Shown in pieces: positions 23,581 through 34,070 of a stretch of DNA of 64,000 nt. Position numbers and translations under genes: made by a program. This stretch comes from Liriodendron chinense (lineage: Eukaryota; Streptophyta; Magnoliopsida; Magnoliales; Magnoliaceae): NCBI GenBank assembly GCA_003013855.2, contig PVNU02000943.1, positions 1 to 64,000 on the forward strand, written 5' to 3'. The stretch's first letter is position 1; each line of letters begins with the position of its first letter. The notes beneath the pieces were generated by a model. The model was not told where the DNA came from. It made no database searches and saw only the letters and a list, made by a program, of their open reading frames with translations.

Positions 23581-23907
23581 TCTGCTTTTGAGAGTTGTAT
23601 CGACCGTCGATATGTTCCCTTTTTGAATGGTGGCTATGATGTATTTTTTTATTTTTGAAGGAATAATATGATATATATGTAAAGGAAATGCGATGCATTA
23701 ATGAAAAAGGAAAACTTTTTGAGAATTTTTTTGTCATTAGTTGTTTGTGAGTGTGTTCGGATTTGGTGCCGAGACAAAAGAATCAGAATTGAGGCTCAAC
23801 CAATGCTTTCACACCAACGTCAATGTTGCCTTATCTAATATCCCATTCGAAAGCCTTTAGCAGGAAATTCATTTCTCGGATTGCCTATTGGATAGTGCTC
23901 TTAGGCC

Positions 23908-24320
23908 CCATCTTGATGTTTTTGTTTCATCCATGCCGTCCATCAATTTTTCGAAATCATTTTAGGATCTAAGCCGAAAAATGAGACACGTCCAAATCTC
24001 AAGTGGACCACACCGATTGAATGCCCATTGTGAAAATTTTCATCCGGCCCAGTATAATGTTTATTTTATATCTAACTTATTGATTATGGAAAAAAAAAAA
24101 ACATGGATGAAGGGAAAACACAAAGATCAGCTTCATCTAAAACTTTAGTGGCCCTTAAGAAGTATTTAATGGCGAGCATTGAATTACCACTATTTCCTAT
24201 GGTGTGGTCCACATGCGAGTCATATCTACCTCGCTTTTTGGTGTAAAATGATGAACTGAGTGAAATTATAAGAAGCCATAATTGGTCCAATGTGAATTTT
24301 GTGTTAAAATGTTTCATTTT
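23908..24320. mobile_element. Fold-back MITE copy
   Basis: It holds 'GGCCCCATCTTGATGTTTTT', 'CATCCATGCCGTCCATCAA', 'CAAGTGGACCACACCGATTG', 'GGATGAAGGGAAAACACAAA' and 'CCTATGGTGTGGTCCACATG' in family order. An A-run interrupts the centre at about 24092-24103. Confidence 0.65.
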
Positions 24321-25384
24321 TTTTTAATAGATTTCCTTTGTTTCCTAGAATGCTTATTATAAGAAGCCGTCATTGGTCCTTATAATACTGCATACCACGG
24401 TATGTGGTTGAACCCTCAAGGTGTGTTTAGCCCACGGTATTAGGTGGGAGTAAGTGGGATTTACTCTCCACTCCCGCCTTGGAAATTGCGTAGAGATGTT
24501 TGGCAGCCGATTGGAAATCGTGAGAAAACCATCTCGTATCCAGTGTGGCAAAACTGTGGGCTGTAAGGGTGGGATTTCAAAACCCATGGTGGAAACCTCC
24601 CCTCTCCTTCTCATCCTGCACTTGGTCCTTCGGATTCTCCTTATGTCCTCGGTAGATCCACCTCTCCCATATAGTGACCTACGGTGTGAAGGGTGGGATA
24701 GAGGTTTTCAGAGCTCTAGCTACAACACCCTCTCCTCTCATCTCACGCCATCGATAATCTATCTCTCATTGACTATAATGGCCATCATCGGTCGGGATTG
24801 CATTTGTGGTCATTCGGCCATGACCTTTTTAGTGCGTTGTCTTCGAGAAGATTGCATATCTTCATCCAGTGTCTTCCAGCTGCAACGAAAGGCTTCTTCC
24901 TACATATATATCGATCGTTCTCAACATCTATTCCAACCGATCGTTCTCAACATCTATTCCAGTAGGAGATTGAAGATCCACATCTCTATAAGTACTGTTT
25001 TCTATGGTATGTAAACCTTCAGTTTTCAGAGAGCTTGGTTGAACTCTCATGGCCGAAGTTGGCTTCCATTCTATGTTGTGTTTCCTGGTACGCCTCCCTT
25101 CCGAATCGTGAGAGAGAAGCATCCACGTTTCAACAGAAGGCTGTCTATAGGTATGCAAAATCCAAGGCTGTCTTGGGGTGTATTTTTTCTTTCAATTAGC
25201 CCCATTCGTTTTGCTCCAGCCCTATAATGGTCCCTTGAAATCGTTGGATGGTGTGGATACAACACATTCATCATGGTGGGCCCATCAAACTATGCTTGCA
25301 CAATTTTCACCGTGAGATAGCGGCCGAACGGAATGAATTTGTGAACGTTGTTACAGGAGGCAGATTGATCGTCCTGAATAACTG
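24321..25384. other. Intergenic stretch, no gene recognised
   Basis: The 24454-25014 open frame (186 codons) has no recognisable motif, and its first part overlaps repeat-like sequence ('GGTGGGATTTCAAAACCCAT'). A 27-bp direct repeat ('CGATCGTTCTCAACATCTAT', then 'TCCA') occurs twice at about 24911-24962. A partial fold-back MITE end ('GGATGGTGTGGATACAACAC') lies at 25244. Confidence 0.4.
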
Positions 25385-25800
25385 TTGTTGGGCCCACTGT
25401 GAATGCATGTGGATTGTCCATGACAAATCCACTATGTCCATTTGTTTTGGAAGACCACAATATGACAAGATTTTATAAATAATGCAGGTCCAAAACTCAA
25501 ATGGGCCCATACCACACGAAATAGTGGATATTGAACACTTAGCGGCGATAAAAGTTTTGCATGAGGATGATATTTTTTTCTTATAGTTTATTTGAGAGTT
25601 ACTTATTCTTTGAACGGTTTGGATGGCACATAAACATTATGGTTAACTCCAGGAAGGTTTCAATGGTGGATGTTGGTGTTCCCACTGTTTTGTTGGTGTG
25701 GCCCACCTAAGTTTTGAATCTGCTTGATTTTTATAATCCTGTCCTAAAGTGGTCTTCCAAAACATATGGACGTAGTGGATTTGTCATATACATCCCTATG
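25385..25800. mobile_element. Fold-back MITE copy
   Basis: Landmarks in order: 'TGGGCCCACTGTGAATGCAT', 'CTCAAATGGGCCCATACCAC', 'ACGGTTTGGATGGCACATAA', 'AGGAAGGTTTCAATGGTGGA', 'TTGGTGTGGCCCACCTAAG'. Ends are not sharply defined. Confidence 0.6.
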
Positions 25801-25834
25801 GGAAAGCCCCAGCCACATGGATATCCTTGTGGCC

Positions 25835-26490
25835 GGTGTCACTAGAGTTGTACACGAGTCGAGTAAGCTCGAAAAACTTGCTCGACTCGCTCAGAAGCTG
25901 CTCGACTTAGCTTAGATTGGAAGTGAGTTTGAGCCGAGCCGAGTCAAAATTCTGATACTCGAGTGGGTTCGAGTGAGCTTCGAGCAGAGCCATGCTCGAT
26001 TCGGCTCGACTCGTTTGTTAGCTTGAACTCGACTCGATTTGATTCGACTCGGCTCGGCTCGGAGCCGTAGTATATATATAAGATTTTTTTTTAACCCTAA
26101 CTATTTTTTTTACTTTCTACCTTTTACCGCCCAAGTGCCCCCTTTTGGCATTTTCAAACCTTAACCCTAACCCACCTGGCCAGCTGGAACCCTCAGTCCC
26201 TCACCCAGCTCGCTCGTCACCGGCCACCCTGTCCGCTCATCCCTGGCCACCCTCACTCTACCCACATGATGCCTGCTCGTTGCCGACCACCCCTGGTTGA
26301 GAAGCTACCTGCCCGCTCAAACTCGAACTCGAAATCGACTCGAACTCGCTCGGTCTGCTGATCGAGCAAGGGCCTGCTTGACTCGGCAGAGTCGAGCCAA
26401 GTAATGAGCAGGGGGTATGTGGGTTCGAATCGAGCACCGAGCAGGGTGATGCTCGATTCGACTCGACTCGTGTATAGCTCTAGGTGTCAC
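25835..26490. mobile_element. hAT-type MITE with 8-bp target duplication GGTGTCAC
   Basis: The element (25843-26482, 640 bp) is bordered by GGTGTCAC at 25835-25842 and 26483-26490. Its ends are inverted: the left TAGAGTTGTACACGAGTCGA, the right (reverse complement) TAGAGCTATACACGAGTCGA. The subterminal regions are dense in CTCGACTCG/GAGTCGAG motifs. An 8-bp duplication with TA(G/A)-type short TIRs fits hAT. The centre (about 26090-26300) is CT- and CA-rich and encodes nothing recognisable. Confidence 0.8.
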
Positions 26491-26730
26491 AGGCAATCCA
26501 CTCCCACTGATTTAAAGCATTTCCAAATCAAAAGTGGATGACACGGGCACGGTTTGGGTGAAATCGGATTACGTGCGGAGTAACTTTCCACGCTCTTTAT
26601 CATGCGGAGTAAACTTTGTTAGGCCCACCTAGAATGTATGTGCTTTATCTATCCTGAACATATGTTTTTCCAGCTCATTTTAGGGGTTGAACCCAAAATT
26701 TAAGCATATCTAAATCTCAAGTGGACCATG

Positions 26731-27829
26731 TGTTATAGGCAAAATGATGGAGCAACTTAGCTGCTAAGAATTTACGCGGACGCCCATTCGACTCTCGAGA
26801 TCATCTGATTGAGAGTCGCAGATCGAGTAAATGCGGAGTGCCCATTTGACTCTCGAGATTATATACTCGAGAGTCGCAGATTGGATAAGTACAGGGCGCT
26901 CATTCGACTCTCGAGATCATATGCTCAAGAGTCACTGTTATAGTCAAAATAGCGAAGATCATCTGCTGGAGATAGACCTCGCGAGCACATCTATCCGACT
27001 ATCGAGAACGTCTGTTCGAGACTCGCATATTCTGAAGATACTCCGATCTCGCGAGCACCTTTATCCGGCTATCGAGAACGTCTGTTCGAGACTCGTATAT
27101 TCTGAAGATACTCCGATCTCGTGAGCACATTTATCCGACTATCGAGAACGTCTGTTCGAGGCTCTCTTCCTCTTCGTCCCAGGTTTTGAAGCACACTCGA
27201 GGCTCGTATATTAGGAAAATGATGCCCGACTACCAAAGCTTCGAGAAGTTGTGTTTTTTCCTGCGAGCAGACCTTCTCACAAGTCGTTGAAAGGTGTTAC
27301 ATCTAAATGAGCGAGCACTTGGACTTGCGACCATCTTCTAACATGCGAACATCTTTCTTTGTGGCGACACCCCTTAGCCTTCAGTACCAGCAGCCCGTAT
27401 AGGCCGATTTTGGGCTTATCTTCTCTTATGGTTCCGAATCTCAAGGGATTGCTATCAAGGAACGTGATTGTCAAGACAAGTCATTGGGTTAGATCTCTTC
27501 TCTAAGGATGAGGATCTTATCCCACTAAATCAGCGGGATCTCGGTATCGTACACGAAATCAGCGGGATCTCGATATTTCACGTAACAGATTGGACCCTTC
27601 CAGATCTATATAAGGAGAAGACTCCATTAAAATACAGGTACACAATATTCAATCTCGAGCCTTGTTTTGCCTTCTTCTTGCCTTACCTGACTTAAGCATC
27701 GGAGGGCTAACGGCTGAACACCAGCCACCCTTAGTTGCTTTCTGTCTTCTTACAGGTCTGGCGAAGGAAATTCCTGTTGGAGAGAAGGTGAACGACCGGA
27801 GTATCCTGTTACAAAATTTGACGTTAACA
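26731..27829 (+). repeat. 5' LTR (1099 bp)
   Basis: Starts TGTTATAGGC, ends GTTAACA. It contains three tandem copies of a 70-bp unit at about 26981-27190 ('GCGAGCACATCTATCCGACT', then 'ATCGAGAACG'). Before that come ~60-bp repeats of 'CGACTCTCGAGATCAT' with 'GAGAGTCGCAGAT' hairpin-forming sequence (26788-26940). Such repeated U3 motifs are commonly enhancer-like in plant LTRs. Confidence 0.92.
27606..27615 (+). promoter_or_regulatory. LTR TATA box
   Basis: CTATATAAGG in a GC-moderate context, about 225 bp from the LTR end, is preserved at 37570-37579 in the 3' LTR. It is the likely core promoter for the genomic transcript. Confidence 0.6.
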
Positions 27830-27830
27830 G

Positions 27831-27850
27831 TTTGGCGCCGTCTGTGGGAA
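27831..27850 (+). other. Primer-binding site region
   Basis: TTTGGCGCCGTCTGTGGGAA follows the LTR after one base. The TGGCGCCGT core is complementary to the CCA-bearing 3' end of plant tRNA-Asp, with a poorer match afterwards. This PBS type is usual in Tat-lineage elements. The exact primer tRNA is inference. Confidence 0.75.
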
Positions 27851-27903
27851 CGACTTGATCATCAAAATCAATCGTTCTAACCACCGATCAAAATCCTTCT
27901 GCG

Positions 27904-29925
27904 ATGCCTCCTAAAAAAGTTGTTCATCCTTCGACTTCAAGGCAGGCACCACCTCCGCCCGATGAGACGGAATCCATACCTGCTCTTCCACCCAGTTCGA
28001 CGAATATCCCTCAAGGAGCGCCAAATATGCCATCAGCAAACCCATTATTGGAGGCTTCTGGAAATCAAGACGATGTCCTGCGTTTCCTCGGAAATACTCT
28101 TCTAACTCTAAATGCCGGAGTTCAGGCCCTGTCAAATCGTCTTGATCAGCATTTTCCCGAGCCGCAGAAATAACCCTCTGAAGGGTTACCATCGCAACCC
28201 ATACCAGTGGCTTCCAGACATTCTATGGACGAACCACAGGTCCCACCACCTGGCAACCATCTTCCTGTGCCGTCCCCACATTCTATACATTCTGGTTCAT
28301 CTCGACAACCTCAACCTCAAGGCTCCACCGCCGAAACATCAGGCTATACCCTACCATGGAAAGGAGATCTCAAAAGAATCCATGATCGTTTTGACGTCAT
28401 GGAACAGCGATATCAGGAAAATCGGCCATCTGTCATCATGGCGTCGATACATCAATCCGAGTCCCCCTTTACCAGCGAGGTTATGGAGGCACCGTTACCT
28501 AGAAAGTATCGAACGCCAGTTATCACCCTGTATACAGGTATTGGTGATCCTCTTGAACACCTAGAAACATACAGGTCTCTCATGGAGTTGGAGGGACATG
28601 GCTCAGAAATCATGTATAGGGCCTTTTCCCTAACATTGAAGGAAGCAGCTCGTACATGGTTCCGCGGGTTAAAGCCCCGTTCCATCAGCTCCTTTTCCCA
28701 ATTATCGGAGATATTCCTTTCTCAATTCATGGGAAGCATTCGCATTAAGAAGCCAGCCTCCCATCTGATGGATCTGAAACAGCAACAAGGGGAGACAATA
28801 AAGGAGTTCACAGTACGATTCACTGCCGAAGCCGTTCAAACTAAGGGTTATACTGAAGAAAAAGGTCTTACAGCTCTCATAGCCAGAATAACGAGCGAGA
28901 AATTCAGCTTTGCTTTAGATAAGAGCCCTCCAAAAACTATGGCAGAATTTCAAACCAAAGCTCAGAAATATATCAATGCAGAAGAAGTCGCATTGACACG
29001 CCGTGGAGTACAAGGTAAGAAGCGCAAGCCAGATGGAACTTCTACTGCAGATAAAAAATATCGTCGTGATCAGCGCGAACGTTCCCCTAAGAAACCTTAT
29101 TCTGGTAAATATCATAACTACACTCCTCTTAATCGGTCTCATGAAAAGGTTCTAATGGAGATAAAACATAAGCCATATGTGAAGTGGCCTGCAAAGATAA
29201 AATCCGATCCCAAGAAGAGAGACAAGAGCAAGTTCTGTTACTTCCATAAAGATCACAGGCATAGAACCCAAGATTGCATCTCTCTACGAGATCACATTGA
29301 AGCCCTTATTCGAAAAGGCCATCTTCAGGATTATGTCGCTCGTAAAAATCGATCACCAGAAGGGGCGAAAGCCTCACCACGCCAAAAGGAACCGCCTCAT
29401 CATCATACTGCCCAAGAGGACGCCGAGCCTACTGGAGAAATTCGCACCATCGTCGGAGGACCAGCTTGTGGGGGTGACTCTCAAGCTTCAAGGAAAGCAT
29501 ACACTCGGAAGGCGTCTAAAGAACCCCAGCATATCTATTGGCTGGAACAGACGCCCAGCTCGTCAAAAGCCAGCCATCCTCTCATTTCTTTCACCCTCGA
29601 AGATGCAGCGGGAATTCACTTCCCTCACGAAGATTCCATCGTAGTCTCATTAAAGGTATCAAATTATCTGACTCATCGAATTATGGTGGATACAGGTAGC
29701 TCAGCCGATATTCTATACTTGGAGGCTTTCAACAAAATGGCTCTAGCCAGAAGCCTACTCAAGCCAGTTTCGACCCCCCTCGTCGGCTTCGGAGGTGAGG
29801 TAGTAACACCTGAAGGAAGCATTGATCTCCCAGTTACTTTTGGAGAAAATCCGACGAAGACTACCGTCTTCATAAACTTCCTTGTGGTGGATCGAAAATC
29901 AGCGTATAACGCCATTTTGGGGTGA
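27904..29925 (+). pseudogene. gag and protease region of the Tat retrotransposon (broken)
   Basis: The ATG at 27904 opens a Pro/Ser-rich N terminus. A TAA at 28171-28173 interrupts the frame, which then resumes unchanged from 28207 for 572 codons. A retrotransposon gag core follows (ARTWFRGLKP, FLSQFMGSI, QQQGETIKEF near 28650-28810), packaging the RNA into particles. A Lys/Arg-rich stretch and a zinc-knuckle-like FCYFHKDHRHRTQDC (29236-29280) bind nucleic acid. The aspartic protease active site IMVDTGSSADILY lies at 29680-29718, near the end. The frame ends at a TGA (29923-29925), after AILG, where related elements continue into pol. Both stops are consistent with single C-to-T changes. Gag and pol appear to have been one continuous frame. 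Confidence 0.88.
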
Positions 29926-32072
29926 CCGTCTCTTACTAAGGTTGGGGCATCCTTGCACCCTTCATATCTGTGTGTCAAATTTCCTACCCCAAATGGCATC
30001 GGGGTCGTACGAGGAAGTCAACAGGAGGCACGGTCTTGCTATCAGATAGCCCTACAAGATCGAAAGAAGGCTCAAGCGACACCCGTTATGGAGATAGCAC
30101 AAGATTCACCCAACTTTTCCACCAACACCTCTCTGGATCCGAGAGAGAACGTTCTCCAATCAGGAACTCCTGGGGAAGAAACAGTGGCGATTCACCTAAC
30201 CAAAGACGACCCGTCTAGGGTCGTGTACATTGGGTCTTCTTTAACCAATGTCCATCGTGAAGATTTGGTCCGTTTCCTCACCGAGTACCAGGACGTGTTT
30301 GCTTGGTCTCATAAAGATATGACAGGCATCGACCCCAATGTCATCGTACATCGTCTCAATATCGACCCGAAGCATAAACCCGTGCACCAGCGTCGGCGTG
30401 CCTTCACTGCAGAAAGGCAAATGGCGATCAAAGCTGAAGTGGAGAAGCTACTCACGGTCAATTTCATTAAGGAGGTTGATTACCCAGAGTGGGTCGCGAA
30501 CGTAGTTCTCGTCCGAAAAACTAATGGCAAATGGAGAATGTGCGTCGACTATTCAGATTTGAACAAAGCATGTCCCAAAGATAGCTTCCCGACACCGCGG
30601 ATCGACTAGTTGGTTGATTCAACAGCTGGGCACGCTTTGCTCAGTTTTATGGATGCTTATTCTGGTTACAATCAGATCATGATGCACCCACCTGATAGCC
30701 AGCATACCGCCTTCATCATAGATCGGGGACTATATTGCTACCAGGTAATGCTATTTGGTCTTAAAAATGCAGGGGCCACCTATCAGCGCCTCGTCAACAA
30801 AATATTCGCTGCCCAAATCGGCAGAAATATGGAAGTTTACGTCGATGACATGCTCGTGAAAAGCATCGTGGAAGATGATCATCTCCCTGATCTTCGAGAA
30901 GCATTCGATCTGATGAGGAAATATCAGATGAAGTTGAATCTAGAAAAGTGTGCATTCGGGGTATCTGCTGGAAAGTTCCTCGGGTTCATGGTCGGTTAGC
31001 AGGAATTGAGGCAAATCCCGAAAAGATAAAAGCATTGGTAGAGATGAAATCCCCCACTACTCTGAAGGACGTCCAGCGTCTGGCTGGTCGCATCGCATCG
31101 TTGAATAGGTTCATCTCGCGAGCATCCGACAAGTGCTTACCATTCTTTAAACTCTTCCGTGCAACGGCCAAGTCTGATTGGAAATGGACGCCAGAGTGTG
31201 AGGAAGCCTTTCAACAACTGAAGCAATACATGAGCACACCTCCCATTTTGTCAAAACCTGTAGCACATGAGCAACTCATTCTTTATCTTTCTGTGTCCAC
31301 TACGGCCGTTAGCGCCGCTTTGATAAGAGAAGATTCCGGGGTGCAAAGGCCCGTTTATTATATCAGTCGAGCAATGGTTGATGCAGAAACTAGGTATTCT
31401 GATATGGAGAAGCTGGCCCTAGCCTTAGTCACGGCAGCTCGAAAACTGCGACCATACTTTCAAGCTCACGCTATTCTAGTACCAACAAATCATCCACTGC
31501 GGCAAGTCCTTCAAAAACCCGAGGCTTTCGGACGCTTAACTAAATGGGCAGTCGAGATCAGCGAGCACGATATCTCATTCTGCCCCAGGACCACAGTCAA
31601 GGGCCAGGCCGTGGCTGACTTCATTGCAGAATTCACATACTCATCCGATGATAATACCATGACCAGCGACCAGCCTCCTTGGTCACTCTTCGTGGACGGG
31701 TCGTTGCGGGCCACTGGCAGCGGAGCGGGCCTAATATTAGTAGCTCCCGACGGGTCGCATTTCCAATATGCTCTGCGTTTTGATTCTCGCGTCTCGAATA
31801 ATGAAGCAGAATATGAGGCCCTGATCGTCGGCCTAGAACTGGCCATTGTCCTTGCAATTCAGAATCTGTTAATTCATAGTGACTCCCAGCTCATTGTCAA
31901 CCAAGTCCTTGGTGAATTCGAGGCCAAAGAAGAAAGGATGGCCTTATACAAGTCTCGTGTCCTCATCCTGCTCGCAAAACTGAAGACTTATGAAATAATT
32001 CATATTCCTCGCGAGAAGAACCAACTTGCTGATTCCCTAGCAAAGCTCGCCTCTGCACTAGAATCTGAGTAA
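29926..32072 (+). pseudogene. Reverse transcriptase and dual RNase H region (broken)
   Basis: This continues the gag-protease frame. Fingers and palm of RT are visible (KWRMCVDYSDLNKACPKDSF near 30531-30590) and the catalytic YVDD is at 30838-30849. A TAG at 30607-30609 and a TAG plus one-base loss near 30997-31005 break the frame, after which it continues in frame 3 (30948 onward). A gypsy-type RNase H (VSAALIREDSG...RPVYYISRAM, about 31260-31640) is followed by a second, archaeal-type RNase H (SLFVDGSLRATGSGAGLIL, SNNEAEYEAL, LIHSDSQLIVNQ, REKNQLADSLAKLA; 31680-32060). All four acidic residues of the second domain are present. A second RNase H domain is diagnostic of the Tat lineage. Confidence 0.9.
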
Positions 32073-33386
32073 TCATATTCAATCCCCATCGAGCATCGTT
32101 AGAACCTGAGTATCGACCAAGCAACTCTTAAGCAAGTAATATCGGTACAATCATCTCCATGCTGGATGGATCCTATCATCCTGTATCTCAGAGACGGATA
32201 CCTACCAGAGGACAAGAAAGCTGCAAGACAAATTCGCCTTCGAGCTGCCAGGTATGCCTTGCAAGACGGAATATTGTTGCGCAAGAGCTTTTCCTTGCCT
32301 TATTTAAGGTGTCTTCATCCAGAAGAAGCACTTCGTGTTCTAGACGAAGTACACCAGGGGGCATGTGGTAATCACCCCAGGGGACGATCCTTAGCATATA
32401 AGGCGATGCGGCAAGGATATTATTGGCCCACTATGAAAGCAGATGCAATTGAATTTTCTAAAAAAATGTGACAAGTGCCAACGATATTCACCTATACCTC
32501 ATGTACCATCCGAACGGATGACTCCAGTTGATAGCCCTTGGCCTTTCGCTCAGTGGGGGTCGATATCATTGGGCCCTTGCCCATGGAAAAGGGACAAAAT
32601 AAGTTCGCAATTGTGGCGGTTGATTACTTCACCAAATGGGCCAAGGCAGAACCATTGGCCAAGATTACTGAGAAACAAACTACCAAGTTTATATGGAGAA
32701 ATATCATATGCCGTTTCGGACTCCCTCACACTATAATTACCGACAACGGAACGCAGTTTGACAACGCGGCCTTTGATGAATTTTGGGACAAATGGAAGAT
32801 ACGTAATCTCCGCACTTCTCCATATCATCCTCAGGCGAATGGGCAGGTCGAGGCAGTGAACAAAATCATTAAGCACCATTTAAAAACCAAGCTTGTTGAA
32901 TGCAAAGGTGAATGGCCAGAACTTTTACCAGAGGTATTATGGGCATATAGGACTACAACTCGTACATCAACGGGTGAGACCCCTTTTTCCTTAGCACTTG
33001 GTGTCGATGCGGTAGTACCAGTGGAAATTCAAGTGCCCTCGTATCGGATCGAACAGTATGACCTCACAGGTAATCAGGAAGATCTTCGACTTCATCTCGA
33101 CCTCTTGGAAGAACGAAGAAATACCTCCCAATTACGAGCGGTCGCATATCAGCAACGTATTGCTCGCTATCAAAATGCTAAAGTTCGGCCTAGGTCCTTC
33201 CAGCTCGGAGATTTGGTCCTGAGGCAAAGACTCGAGGTTCCCGCTCGTTCGCTGGATCCAAATTGGGAAGGCCCTTATCGGGTTATTAAGATTGTGCGAC
33301 CCGGTACTTATTACCTCGAAGATATGCAGGGAAGACCCGTACGTCTCCCTTGGCACGTAGAGCATTTGCTACAATACTATCCCTAG
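32073..33386 (+). pseudogene. Integrase region (broken)
   Basis: After a linker with TAA at 32070 and TAG at 32103-32105, the N-terminal zinc domain reads VHQGACGNHPRGRSLAYKAM, then KCDKCQRY (32350-32480). A seven-A run at 32460-32466 shifts the frame by one base, and a compensating loss near 32556 restores it. The catalytic core follows: VDIIGPLP (D), ITDNGTQF (D) and HPQANGQVEAVNKII (E), so D,D-35-E type spacing is seen. The frame runs to TAG at 33384-33386 (LLQYYP). There is no chromodomain. This enzyme inserts the cDNA copy into chromosomes; as it stands it cannot be translated in one piece. Confidence 0.88.
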
Positions 33387-34070
33387 ATTCTATGTAGTTC
33401 ATGACGACATTTCGTGAATAAAGTAAAAAGATATCTTTTGGTCGCTACTTCCATTAACTTGGACCTGAATAGCCCCGAAGAAGATGCATACGATATCTTG
33501 GCCAATTGCCTACCTTTGGTAGGGTTAAATTCACCCAGGAAGGTCGCATTTCCATTTTATGGATCGAAAACAACACTGCAGAAGAGCTTGTTTGTATTCT
33601 CGACCATCCTTCTACCCTTGGTAAATTTGGAGTCTCAATCGATAGATCAGTCTATCTCCACGAGGGTATGGTCATCACGACCCCCCGGATTGAGCACAAC
33701 TCATTTCTCAATCGATAGATCAGTCTATCTCCACGAGGGTATGGTCATCACGACCCTCCGGATTGAGCACAACTCATTTCTCAATCGATAGATCAGTCTC
33801 TCTCCACGAGGGTATGGTCATCACGACCCACCGGATTGAGCACAACTCATTCCTCGATCGATAGATCAGTCTATCTCCACGAGGGCATGGTCACTATGAC
33901 CCCCCGGGTTGAGCATAATTCATTGAAACAAGGAAGGCATTCATTACATGAAAGGGAAAGAGAAAGTAAACAAGAAGAACACTACTTCTAAAAAATAACT
34001 TTTCATTAAAATCAAATGTTTACAAGTATCAGCTCAGCAAGTACAGGAGAAAGGAAAATAAAAAGGAAAA
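33387..34070. repeat. Post-integrase spacer with 4 x 73-bp tandem repeat
   Basis: Four copies of a 73-bp unit start at 33635, 33708, 33781 and 33854 ('TCAATCGATAGATCAGTCTA', then 'CTCCACGAGGG'), ending near 33926. Copies differ at only a few bases. Tandem repeats in this position are common in Tat-group elements. No protein is recognised here. Confidence 0.8.

Noticed and set aside
24454..25014. 186-codon open frame that could be a gene
   Set aside because: No recognisable motif, low-complexity composition, and its first part overlaps repeat-like sequence.
28112..28564. Alternative 150-codon frame inside gag
   Set aside because: It is the shadow of the gag frame, which alone carries the conserved gag core.
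33635..33926. CRISPR-like regular repeat
   Set aside because: The 73-bp units are contiguous with no unique spacers, in a plant retrotransposon; a plain tandem repeat.
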